Below, one piece after another: positions 24,651 to 33,099 of a DNA stretch of 64,000 nucleotides. Position 1 is the stretch's first letter, and each line of letters begins with the position of its first letter. Source of the DNA: Ruminococcus gauvreauii (lineage in GTDB: Bacteria > Bacillota > Clostridia > Lachnospirales > Lachnospiraceae); the NCBI RefSeq assembly GCF_025151995.1, contig NZ_CP102290.1:1-64000 (forward strand), given 5' to 3'. The notes beneath the pieces are model-generated. The model was given only the letters and a program-made list of their open reading frames with translations, did not search any database and was not told where the DNA came from. The translations under genes and the position numbers were made by a program.

Positions 24651-26039
24651 TTATTTCGCTGAAAGGTATTCGTGGATTCCTCTGGCTCCCGCACGTCCTG
24701 CACCCATCGCCAGGATGACTGTCGCAGCTCCCGTCACGGCATCGCCGCCGGCATACACACCATCTTTTGAAGTTTTTCCGAATTCCTCATCAGCAATAAT
24801 ACATTTTCTTCTGTTGACATCCAGACCGTAGGTCGTGGAGGAGATCAGCGGATTCGGTGATGTTCCGAGGGACATGATGACAGTATCCACTTCGATTTCA
24901 AACTCGGATCCCGGAATTTCGACCGGACGTCTTCTCCCTGATTCATCAGGCTCTCCGAGTTCCATGCGGATACATCTGATCCCGCGAACCCAGTCGTTAT
25001 CATCGACAAGGATCTCTGTCGGATTCGTCAGTAGATCGAACTGAACCCCCTCTTCCTTTGCATGGTGTACTTCTTCCACACGCGCCGGGAGTTCCGCCTC
25101 ACTTCTTCTGTAAATAATATGTACTTCAGCACCAAGACGAAGCGCGGTTCTGGCAGCATCCATCGCCACGTTGCCGCCGCCTACTACGGCCACCTTCTTT
25201 CCTGCCATGATCGGTGTCTTATAATCGTCACGGAAGGCTTTCATCAGATTATTTCTTGTCAGATATTCATTCGCTGAAAATACACCGTTTGCATTTTCGC
25301 CGGGGATTCCCATGAACATAGGGAGTCCTGCTCCCGAACCGATAAATACCGCCTCGAAGCCCTCTTCGTGGAGGAGTTCATCGATGGTCGTTGATTTTCC
25401 GATGATCACATTCGTCTCAAGCTTAACACCCAGAGACATAACATTTGCAACTTCCTCAGCGACAACCTTGTCTTTCGGAAGACGGAATTCCGGAATTCCG
25501 TACACCAGTACGCCTCCCGCTTTGTGGAGTGCTTCGAAGATTGTCACGTCATAACCCAGTTTTGCCAGATCGCCGGCGCACGTAAGTCCGGCTGGTCCGG
25601 AACCGATCACAGCCACTTTATGTCCATTTTTCTCGGCCGGGGCGTTCGGTTTGATTCCGTTTTCCTTCGCCCAGTCCGCTACAAAACGTTCCAGTTTACC
25701 GATGGAAACAGGCTCGCCTTTGACGCCTCGGATACACTTTCCTTCACACTGGCTTTCCTGAGGGCATACACGTCCGCAGACCGCCGGAAGCGCGCTGGAC
25801 TTGCTGATAATCTGATATGCTTCTGCAATATTTCCCTCTTTCACCTGAGAGATGAAAGCCGGAATATCAATGGAGACAGGACATCCTGTGATACATTTTG
25901 CATTTTTACAGTTGATGCAGCGCACCGCTTCCTCCATCGCTTCATCCTGATTATATCCATAGCATACTTCTTCAAAGTTGGTTGCTCTGACTTTTGGATC
26001 CTGTTCTCTTACCGGAACTTTCTTTAATACATCTGCCAT
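24651..26039 (-). CDS. nfnB: NfnB/GltA-type NADPH-dependent flavoprotein subunit
   Basis: Large subunit of the electron-bifurcating NADH-dependent ferredoxin:NADP+ oxidoreductase; GltA-like annotation is common. N-terminal Cys-rich Fe-S part (CINCKNAKCITGCPVSI, CGRVCPQESQCEGKC, residues about 38-105), FAD fold GSGPAGLTCAGDLAKLG (about 147), NADPH fold VVGGGNVAMDAARTALRLG (about 286) and C-terminal YAGGDAVTGAATVILAMGAG. The stop/start junction with nfnA overlaps at 26039, and no glutamate synthase large subunit is nearby, which favours Nfn. Confidence 0.9.
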   Translation of the reverse strand: MADVLKKVPVREQDPKVRATNFEEVCYGYNQDEAMEEAVRCINCKNAKCITGCPVSIDIPAFISQVKEGNIAEAYQIISKSSALPAVCGRVCPQESQCEGKCIRGVKGEPVSIGKLERFVADWAKENGIKPNAPAEKNGHKVAVIGSGPAGLTCAGDLAKLGYDVTIFEALHKAGGVLVYGIPEFRLPKDKVVAEEVANVMSLGVKLETNVIIGKSTTIDELLHEEGFEAVFIGSGAGLPMFMGIPGENANGVFSANEYLTRNNLMKAFRDDYKTPIMAGKKVAVVGGGNVAMDAARTALRLGAEVHIIYRRSEAELPARVEEVHHAKEEGVQFDLLTNPTEILVDDNDWVRGIRCIRMELGEPDESGRRRPVEIPGSEFEIEVDTVIMSLGTSPNPLISSTTYGLDVNRRKCIIADEEFGKTSKDGVYAGGDAVTGAATVILAMGAGRAGARGIHEYLSAK

Positions 26040-26926
26040 TATTCTTCACCTCCGCAATGTCCGCATCCGCCGTGATGGGTATCTCCCTCTTTCTCTTTCA
26101 GATAAGCACGGCCTTCTTCTGTCTTATACAGCTGCTGTCTTTTCATCGCTTCATCAAAATTCACCAGATGACCGTCGAATTCCGGGCCGTCAACACAGGC
26201 AAATTTCACTTCATCTCCCACGGTAAGCCGGCAGGCTCCGCACATGCCGGTTCCGTCTACCATGATAGGATTCATGCTGACGATCGTATGAAGCCCAAGT
26301 TCCCTTGTCAACAGACAGACAAACTTCATCATGATCATCGGTCCGATCGCAACGACCACATCATACGTTTTGCCTTCGTTCTGCACGAGATCTTTGATCA
26401 CTTCCGTAACCATACCTTTTCTCTTATAAGAACCGTCATCCGTTGTTATGTACAGATTGCTGACTTCTTCCATCTCTTTTTCAAGGATAACAAGGTCCTT
26501 TGTCTTGGCTCCGACAATCGCATCTGCTGTTATTCCACGCTCGTGCAGCCATTTCACCTGAGGATAAACCGGAGCTGTTCCGACACCGCCAGCCACAAAC
26601 AGGATTTTTTTATTCTTCAGTGACTCGATATCCTCTTCTATAAATTCTGAAGGTCTGCCAAGAGGGCCCACAAAATCTGCGAATGCATCACCGGTCTTCA
26701 ATTTTGACATCTGAAGAGTGGACGCTCCAACGATCTGGAATACGATGGTGACGGTTCCTTCTTCGATGTCATAATCGCAGATCGTGAGTGGAATACGTTC
26801 TCCTTCCTCATCAATCTTTACGATGATGAACTGACCCGGATGACAGTGTTTTGCAACACGCGGTGCTTCAACATTCATAAGAAAAATGTTGTCCGTAAGT
26901 TGTTTTGCTTCTCGAATCTTGTACAT
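26039..26926 (-). CDS. nfnA: NfnA-type FAD/[2Fe-2S] subunit (SudB-like)
   Basis: Small subunit with a ferredoxin-reductase-like FAD and NAD domain (HCHPGQFIIVKIDEEGERIPLTI, then FVAGGVGTAPVYPQ) and a [2Fe-2S] site near residues 220-240 (GTGMCGACRLTV...FACVDGPEF). It takes NADH electrons and bifurcates them with NfnB to reduced ferredoxin and NADPH. The C-terminus carries an additional HHGGCGHCGGEE extension. GGAGG-like site before ATG 26926; first gene of the pair. Confidence 0.9.
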   Translation of the reverse strand: MYKIREAKQLTDNIFLMNVEAPRVAKHCHPGQFIIVKIDEEGERIPLTICDYDIEEGTVTIVFQIVGASTLQMSKLKTGDAFADFVGPLGRPSEFIEEDIESLKNKKILFVAGGVGTAPVYPQVKWLHERGITADAIVGAKTKDLVILEKEMEEVSNLYITTDDGSYKRKGMVTEVIKDLVQNEGKTYDVVVAIGPMIMMKFVCLLTRELGLHTIVSMNPIMVDGTGMCGACRLTVGDEVKFACVDGPEFDGHLVNFDEAMKRQQLYKTEEGRAYLKEKEGDTHHGGCGHCGGEE

Positions 26927-27015
26927 AACTTCCTCCTCTTAATCTTTTTGATATTTTCATACGACTTCCACTATGTCCCCCATGCAGAATGTCATTTGTA
27001 TGTGTATGGAATTTT

Positions 27016-28158
27016 CTATTTTACAATGTATGTGGCACTGCCGGGGTAGCTTTCCTTTCCGTTCTGATTCACGATGATCGCATAAAATGTATATTCTCCC
27101 TGAGGCATCGCTACAGGTCCGGTATATTTTGTGCTTCCGGTCGTCGGCTTTTCGTCAAAGGAATAATACGCTGTACACCCATCGGGAACAGCAATCTCAA
27201 TCTGTAAACCTGCCGAGCTCTGGTATTCCCCCGACGCCGGTGAGATCACGGGTACTTCCGGCATAGGTATCGCGATTTCATAAGTACTGCTCTTTATATC
27301 TCCCGGGATATCCCGTTCATTGACGGCAACTGCTCTGATCGTTGTCGTCCCCTCAGTCAGCGGAATGCCGACCTTATAAGGATCACTGTCTTCCGTCGGT
27401 ATCGTCCCGTCCGTCGTATAATAAATAATGCATTTCTGAGTACCCTCTGTGTACAGTTCAACGGTCAGCAGCTCCTCATAATCTCCTGCGACAGGAGTAA
27501 ACAAGACTTCCACCGGCAGATACTCAGAGAACATATCCCTGATGCCTGCGTCGCTGATGTTTTCCACAAGGTGTCTGATCGAATCCGTATCACCGTCTTC
27601 TTCATAAATCTGAATCAGTAAAGAATATGCATCCTCACTGTCAGGATTTTCCCCGATCACAGCCTGCAAAAACTCTGCACACTTTTCTTTTTGACCGGAA
27701 TCATACAGGATCCGGGCTTTCAGAAGCTTTGCATCTGTGCGATCAGTATCCAGCGTGACTGCACGGTTAATATAGACCATGGCCTCTCCATAATCCTGAT
27801 CCCGCCACATCTCCTCCGCCATTTTATATTGATAATCAAATGACTGGTACTGCTGCTGCCTTGTATATTCCTGATATAATAAGATTCCGACAGCTGCCGC
27901 TATAACAGCCAGAAAAAACACAAGAACAAACGGCCATTTTTTCTTTTTACGCTTTTCCGGTTTCTTCTCCGGTTCCTTCTGTACCGGCTGCATCCGCGGA
28001 TAAGTCATCTCTTTAGATGCACGCTGCTGACTCACCTGTTCATTGGAACGGTATGAACCAATCGCATGATATTCAGGCACCCATTGTATTTCTTCTCCGC
28101 AGTTGAGGCAGAAAACCCTTCCCTTTTCTACCGGGGCACCGCAATATGAACATCTCAT
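27016..28158 (-). CDS. Zinc-ribbon, TPR and chitobiase-like-repeat membrane protein
   Basis: Modular protein of 380 residues: N-terminal zinc ribbon (CSYCGAPVEKGRVFCLNCGEE, cited in part), a basic region (EKKPEKRKKKKWP), one TM (about 75-94), a TPR-like stretch (about 105-210) and two extracytoplasmic repeats like the C-terminal domain of chitobiase (YYTTDGTIPTEDS and YYSFDEKPTTGSTKYTG). Related clostridial proteins are of unknown role; an envelope scaffold is a guess. It lies 53 bp downstream of ftsK in the same direction. Confidence 0.75.
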   Translation of the reverse strand: MRCSYCGAPVEKGRVFCLNCGEEIQWVPEYHAIGSYRSNEQVSQQRASKEMTYPRMQPVQKEPEKKPEKRKKKKWPFVLVFFLAVIAAAVGILLYQEYTRQQQYQSFDYQYKMAEEMWRDQDYGEAMVYINRAVTLDTDRTDAKLLKARILYDSGQKEKCAEFLQAVIGENPDSEDAYSLLIQIYEEDGDTDSIRHLVENISDAGIRDMFSEYLPVEVLFTPVAGDYEELLTVELYTEGTQKCIIYYTTDGTIPTEDSDPYKVGIPLTEGTTTIRAVAVNERDIPGDIKSSTYEIAIPMPEVPVISPASGEYQSSAGLQIEIAVPDGCTAYYSFDEKPTTGSTKYTGPVAMPQGEYTFYAIIVNQNGKESYPGSATYIVK

Positions 28159-28171
28159 TTTTTCCTCCCTT

Positions 28172-28188
28172 GCCGCACTCGCTGCGGC
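28172..28188. other. Short GC-rich hairpin between ftsK and the zinc-ribbon gene
   Basis: GCCGCA (28172-28177) pairs with TGCGGC (28183-28188) around CTCGC. No T-run follows on the minus strand, so it is probably not a strong terminator and reading from ftsK into the next gene is possible. Confidence 0.4.
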
Positions 28189-28211
28189 TTTACTCTTTAA
28201 TCATAAGGCAA

Positions 28212-30644
28212 TTACAGGGATTCTTCAATATAATTTTCGAATTCTTCCATACTCATCAGTATTTTTCTGGGTTTCGTGCCTTCCTCAGGCCCTACGACCC
28301 CCGCGTCGCTCAGCTGGTCCATGACTCTGGCAGCACGGTTGAATCCGATTTTAAACATCCGCTGGAGCATTCCGATCGATGCCTTGTCCTTATCGATGAT
28401 AAAACGTCCTGCCTGCACAAAGTACTCATCGCGGTCACTCGCAGTATCCATCGGGGACGCCTCAGAAGTGCTGTGATGATTGATCTTATCCTCTACTTCT
28501 GAATCATATTCCGACACACCATGCGTCTTCGCAAGGAATTCCACCACATCTGCGACTTCTTTGTCCGAAACGAAGGATCCCTGTACGCGGGCAGGCTTCT
28601 GATATCCCTGCGGGTAAAACAGCATATCTCCCTTACCGAGCAGTTTTTCTGCTCCGTTCATATCCAGTATTGTTCTCGAATCGACTCCCGACGAAACCGA
28701 AAATGCAATGCGGGACGGCATATTTGCTTTGATCAGACCGGTAATGACATTCACGGACGGACGCTGCGTCGCAATGATCAGGTGGATGCCCGCAGCTCTT
28801 GCCAGCTGTGCCAGACGGCAGATGGCATCCTCCACTTCTCCCGGTGCAACCATCATGAGATCGGCAAGTTCGTCCACGATAATCACTACCTGCGGCATCT
28901 TCTTTGGCTTGGTTTCATCATCGATCCCGGATATCCTGCTGACCTTCGCATTATATCCTTTCAGATCCCGTACATTGTATTCTGCAAATTTATTATATCG
29001 TTCCGTCATTTCTGCAACAGCCCAGTTCAGAGCACCCGCCGCCTTTTTCGGTTCCGTCACAACCGGAATATACAGATGCGGAATGCCGTTATAGACACTC
29101 AGTTCCACAACTTTCGGATCAATCATGATCAGTTTGACATCGTCCGGATCCGCCTTATACAGAATGCTCATGATCAGCGTATTGATACACACCGATTTAC
29201 CGGATCCTGTCGCTCCCGCGATCAGAAGATGCGGCATCTTGGCAATATCCGAGATCACAGGCTGGCCTGCGATGTCTTTTCCCACCGCAAATGCGATAGA
29301 AGAAGGATGTTCCTGAAATGCATCAGATTCCAGCAGCTCCCGCAGCAGCACGGCGCTGTTTGTCTTGTTGGGTACTTCGATTCCCACGGCAGCCTTGCCC
29401 GGAATCGGAGCCTCAATCCGGATATCGGCAGCAGCCAGATTCAGCTTGATATCGTCTGCCAGATTCACAATCCGGCTTACCTTGACTCCCTGATCCGGCT
29501 GAAGCTCATAGCGCGTTACCGTCGGTCCGCAGCTGATATCGCTGATCGTGACGTTGACGCCGAAATTTTTAAGGGTCTGCTGAAGCTTCAGCGCAGTTGC
29601 CTTTAAAGACTGCGGCGTATTGCCGTTTTTACCTCCGCTGCCCTTGGAGAGCAGGGAAATCGGAGGAAACTGATACTCTTCCGTTACACGTTTCTCAGCA
29701 TTTTCTTCTGAAAGCTCGCCTTTGATCTCCATCACGCTTTCCTGCACTTCTTGTCTGGACGCGCGTTTTTTCTTCTGCGGCTCCTGTTTTTCCTCAAAAT
29801 CCGGGATCTTTGCCTCCTCCGGATGGAATACCGGAGCTAAAGGCTGAACCTCCTCAGCAGGAGTCTCTTTTTGCAGTGTCAGCTCATCAAGGAAACTGAA
29901 GGTTTTAATCTCTTTCGGCGTATCTGTTGATTCCTGTTGGGCACCAGAGTCTTCCTTTAAATTGAAATCCACTTCCACTTCCTTCCGTTTCACACGTTTC
30001 GCTTCCCGCTGCGGTTTGTTATCCTTATACTCCTGATGCGCCTTTGAAACATTCTGATATGCTCTGGAACTGTACTTGCGAAGGGAAGAGACCACCGGCT
30101 TCTGAGTCATGATGATCGCCGATATCACAAGTCCCGCAACAATGATCACATACGCACCGATCTCACCGAAAGCGAGACCAAACAGCCATGCCTCAAAAGC
30201 CCCGGTGATGCCCCCGCCAATCTTTTCTTTCGCACACAGCTTAAAACTCTCAATCAGAGTATGCCCGCCGTCTCCTACCGTCAGGAGATGAAGAAACCCG
30301 CACAGAAAAACAATGCATCCGATCAGTCCCGACATCTTTCGGAATATCAGAGAATTCTTTTGATTCGAAATATAGAATGCCGTTCCTGCAAACAGCAATG
30401 CAGGAAATACATACGCCATCAGGCCGAATATCCCGAAAAAGAAAGAGCTGACCGCATTGCCGACGACTCCCCCGATTCCAAAATTACTGATGAACAGTAC
30501 AATAGAAACTGCCAGAACAACTAAAACGATGACATCCTGATAAACAGGGCTGCTGTTTTTTGCTCCGGCACGTTTGGCCGTCGTTCTTTTGTTCGTCTGC
30601 CGGGTGTTTTTTCGGACAGATTTTTTTTTCTGTGTTGCTGCCAT
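28212..30644 (-). CDS. ftsK: FtsK/SpoIIIE DNA translocase
   Basis: Membrane-anchored ATPase that pumps chromosomal DNA through the septum in division or sporulation. Four TMs in the first ~190 residues, an acidic/Gln-rich linker (about 200-330), the alpha/beta motor with GATGSGKSVCIN (about 475) and VVIIVDELADLMM, the DTRTILD-like VDSRTILDMNGAEKLLG, and a C-terminal gamma winged helix (RMFKIGFNRAARVMDQL) that reads polar DNA motifs. ATG 30644 follows GAGG; the longer frame from 30683 overlaps uppP. Confidence 0.93.
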   Translation of the reverse strand: MAATQKKKSVRKNTRQTNKRTTAKRAGAKNSSPVYQDVIVLVVLAVSIVLFISNFGIGGVVGNAVSSFFFGIFGLMAYVFPALLFAGTAFYISNQKNSLIFRKMSGLIGCIVFLCGFLHLLTVGDGGHTLIESFKLCAKEKIGGGITGAFEAWLFGLAFGEIGAYVIIVAGLVISAIIMTQKPVVSSLRKYSSRAYQNVSKAHQEYKDNKPQREAKRVKRKEVEVDFNLKEDSGAQQESTDTPKEIKTFSFLDELTLQKETPAEEVQPLAPVFHPEEAKIPDFEEKQEPQKKKRASRQEVQESVMEIKGELSEENAEKRVTEEYQFPPISLLSKGSGGKNGNTPQSLKATALKLQQTLKNFGVNVTISDISCGPTVTRYELQPDQGVKVSRIVNLADDIKLNLAAADIRIEAPIPGKAAVGIEVPNKTNSAVLLRELLESDAFQEHPSSIAFAVGKDIAGQPVISDIAKMPHLLIAGATGSGKSVCINTLIMSILYKADPDDVKLIMIDPKVVELSVYNGIPHLYIPVVTEPKKAAGALNWAVAEMTERYNKFAEYNVRDLKGYNAKVSRISGIDDETKPKKMPQVVIIVDELADLMMVAPGEVEDAICRLAQLARAAGIHLIIATQRPSVNVITGLIKANMPSRIAFSVSSGVDSRTILDMNGAEKLLGKGDMLFYPQGYQKPARVQGSFVSDKEVADVVEFLAKTHGVSEYDSEVEDKINHHSTSEASPMDTASDRDEYFVQAGRFIIDKDKASIGMLQRMFKIGFNRAARVMDQLSDAGVVGPEEGTKPRKILMSMEEFENYIEESL

Positions 30645-30679
30645 AACCTCTTGCTCCCCTTTTATAAAATAATCTGGTA

Positions 30680-31555
30680 TCATAAAACATAATTACATAT
30701 AATTGCAGTCGTTCCGATCAAAAAACAGTAAAGTGCAAAAAAGCGGAACTGACTTTTCCTGATTAAATGCAGCATTATCTTAATACAGAAAAAACCGACA
30801 ACTGCTGCGGTCACAACGCCGGCCAGTCCATAAAAAAAGGATGCCGCATGAAATGAAATCCCGGAAAGTTCCCTGAGCTCCCATACGGCTGCACCAATGA
30901 CGGCCGGAACAGCCATGATAAATGAATACTTTATCGAAAATTTCCTATGGAATCCGCAGAGCAGGCAGGCCACAATCGTAACTCCGGAGCGTGAGATGCC
31001 CGGAAACACTGCAATCCCCTGGCAGACTCCGATGAGAAGCGCGCATCCATAACCGACCTCACGCGGCAGCTTTTTCCCGTCTTTATTATAATCGACAACG
31101 AGCAGCAGCACGCTCGTGATATAAAGCCCTATCCCGGCGGCAAGCAGAGACTCGGCAGCCTGGACCGCCAGCTGATTCATCAGTACACCGATGATAATTG
31201 TGGGAATCGTGGATACCAGAATCATAATGATAAATTTACGGTAATTATTATGTACGATCTTCTGATATCTGCGCTCCTCACTGCCGCTGAGATTCTGAAT
31301 ATATATTTTTCCGTTTCCTGCCAGATCCCGGATCATTCGGATCAGTTCAATAAACAGACGCCTGATATCCGCCCAAAACGCAACAAAAACTGCTGTCAGA
31401 GTTCCGACATGCAGCATTACATCAAATAATATTCCCGTATCCGTCTGCATATGCAGCACGTGTTTCATGAGGGACAGGTGTCCGGAACTGCTGACCGGCA
31501 GAAACTCCGTACATCCCTGTATGATCCCCATTAGTATTGCCTGTAATAAACTCAT
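30680..31555 (-). CDS. uppP: Undecaprenyl-diphosphatase (BacA family)
   Basis: Integral membrane phosphatase that recycles the lipid carrier of peptidoglycan synthesis and lowers bacitracin sensitivity. The two conserved motifs are visible, GCTEFLPVSSSGHL (about residues 14-27) and FPGISRSGVTIVACLLCG (about 183-200), in a protein of eight predicted TMs. Length 291 is normal. A consensus promoter lies at 31591-31619. Confidence 0.93.
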   Translation of the reverse strand: MSLLQAILMGIIQGCTEFLPVSSSGHLSLMKHVLHMQTDTGILFDVMLHVGTLTAVFVAFWADIRRLFIELIRMIRDLAGNGKIYIQNLSGSEERRYQKIVHNNYRKFIIMILVSTIPTIIIGVLMNQLAVQAAESLLAAGIGLYITSVLLLVVDYNKDGKKLPREVGYGCALLIGVCQGIAVFPGISRSGVTIVACLLCGFHRKFSIKYSFIMAVPAVIGAAVWELRELSGISFHAASFFYGLAGVVTAAVVGFFCIKIMLHLIRKSQFRFFALYCFLIGTTAIICNYVL

Positions 31556-31590
31556 CCTCTTTAACCACCCTTATTGTCATACACTTCCGT

Positions 31591-31619
31591 ATTATACCAT
31601 AGGTTTTTTCGATATACAA
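31591..31619 (-). promoter_or_regulatory. uppP promoter
   Basis: On the minus strand TTGTAT (31614-31619), 17 bp, TATAAT (31591-31596), 36 bp before the uppP start. Confidence 0.7.
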
Positions 31620-31655
31620 ACGATGTTTTCGGAGTCTTTGCCGTTTTTATCCACA

Positions 31656-33035
31656 CTAAGCTTCCCTCAAAAAACTGCGGTAACACTTCACTGCCTCATA
31701 GATGTCCGCTTTGCTTGCAACTTCCCACGGTGCATGCATACAGAGTACCGCTACCCCGCAGTCGATCACGTTCATTCCATAGTTCGCCATGATATAGGCA
31801 ATCGTCCCTCCGCCTCCGGCATCAACCCTGCCGAGTTCGGCGGTCTGGTAACAGACGCCGTTTTTATCCAGGATCGCACGCAGAGCGGCTATGAACTCCG
31901 GGTTTGCATCGTTGCTGCCGCTCTTTCCGCGGCTTCCCGTATACTTGTTGAGCACAATGCCGTGTGAGAAGAAAGCGGAATTTTTATCCTCAAATACATC
32001 TGCATACATGGGATCGTACGCAGCGCTTACATCTGAGGACATCATGCTGGAATTCTCAAGTGCGCGTCTGAGCCTTAAATCAGAATATCCCTCCGTACAT
32101 GCCATCAGTTCAGCCACGGCGTTCTCAAAAAAGCGTGACTGCATACCGGTGGCGCCGACACTGCCGATTTCTTCTTTATCCGCCAGAATGCAGCAGCATG
32201 TCCTGTCCGTCTTTTCCAGCTGCATCATCGCCATAAAAGAGGTGAATGCACACACCCGGTCATCCTGACCGTAACCCATGATCATACTGCGGTCAAGTCC
32301 GCAGTCTCTGGCGGCTCCGGCCGGCACGATCTCCAGTTCAGCGGACATAAAATCTTCTTCTTCGATATCATACGCCTCTTTCAGGATAGCGAGCACGCCA
32401 AGCTTTACACTCTCCTTTTCTTCTATGTCCGCCGGCATATTGCCGATCAGCAGGTCCATCTGCTCCCCGTCGATAAACGTGCCGGCGTTTTGTTTCATCT
32501 GCTTGGATGAGAGATGTACGAGGAGATCCGACATGACGAACACGGGATCTGTCTCTTTTTCTCCGATTGATATAGTTACAACGGTGCCGTCCTTCTTCAC
32601 AACGACACCATGAATGGCCAGCGGGAGCGCCAGCCACTGGTACTTTTTAATGCCGCCGTAGTAATGGGCGTCCAGATACGCAAACTCTGACTTTTCATAG
32701 AGAGGAATCTGTTTTACATCGAGGCGCGGAGAGTCGATATGCGCACCCAGGATATTCATTCCATGCTCCAGACACTCCTCACCTACCTGAAAGAACATTA
32801 CGGTTTTTCCCATTTTTTCAATGTACACCCGATCCTGAGGTTTTAGCTTTTCCCCGTTATCGATGATAGCCCTCAGATCGCGATAGCCGTATGATTCTGC
32901 TTCTTTTATCATAAGGCTGACACACTCCCGCTCAGTCTTCCCGATGGTCAGATAATTCTTGTACTTTTCGCATATTTGATTCAGTTCCTGTTTCTGTTCT
33001 TTATGATATTTCGTCCATATACTTTTTTTATCCAC
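31656..33035 (-). CDS. M18 family aminopeptidase
   Basis: Dinuclear-zinc aspartyl-type aminopeptidase. Metal ligands fit GAHIDSPRLDV (His), the acidic DKEEIGSVGATGMQS and the C-terminal CMHAPWEVASK His. The dodecamer-forming domain lies in between. An ORF extends to 33086, but AGGAG lies eight bases before GTG 33035 and the extra residues overlap a palindromic promoter, so GTG is preferred (459 residues). Upstream AGCS symporter may feed the same amino-acid economy. Confidence 0.88.
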   Translation of the reverse strand: MDKKSIWTKYHKEQKQELNQICEKYKNYLTIGKTERECVSLMIKEAESYGYRDLRAIIDNGEKLKPQDRVYIEKMGKTVMFFQVGEECLEHGMNILGAHIDSPRLDVKQIPLYEKSEFAYLDAHYYGGIKKYQWLALPLAIHGVVVKKDGTVVTISIGEKETDPVFVMSDLLVHLSSKQMKQNAGTFIDGEQMDLLIGNMPADIEEKESVKLGVLAILKEAYDIEEEDFMSAELEIVPAGAARDCGLDRSMIMGYGQDDRVCAFTSFMAMMQLEKTDRTCCCILADKEEIGSVGATGMQSRFFENAVAELMACTEGYSDLRLRRALENSSMMSSDVSAAYDPMYADVFEDKNSAFFSHGIVLNKYTGSRGKSGSNDANPEFIAALRAILDKNGVCYQTAELGRVDAGGGGTIAYIMANYGMNVIDCGVAVLCMHAPWEVASKADIYEAVKCYRSFLREA

Positions 33036-33055
33036 TGTTATCGCTCCTGTCTTCT

Positions 33056-33080
33056 TACTATTACACCAGGTAATAGTATA
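33056..33080 (-). promoter_or_regulatory. Palindrome at the M18 aminopeptidase promoter
   Basis: Perfect 9-bp arms TACTATTAC (33056-33064) and GTAATAGTA (33070-33078) with 5 bp between. On the minus strand it overlaps a -10 match TATACT (33075-33080), with a weak GTGACT 17 bp upstream in the end of the symporter gene. A candidate operator for an unidentified dimeric repressor. Confidence 0.55.
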
Positions 33081-33099
33081 ACACAATTTTCCACCCCAG

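Noticed and set aside
28521..29606. A 361-residue plus-strand frame opposite ftsK
   Set aside because: ftsK is certain on the other strand, and the frame shows Cys/His/Arg-rich antisense composition.
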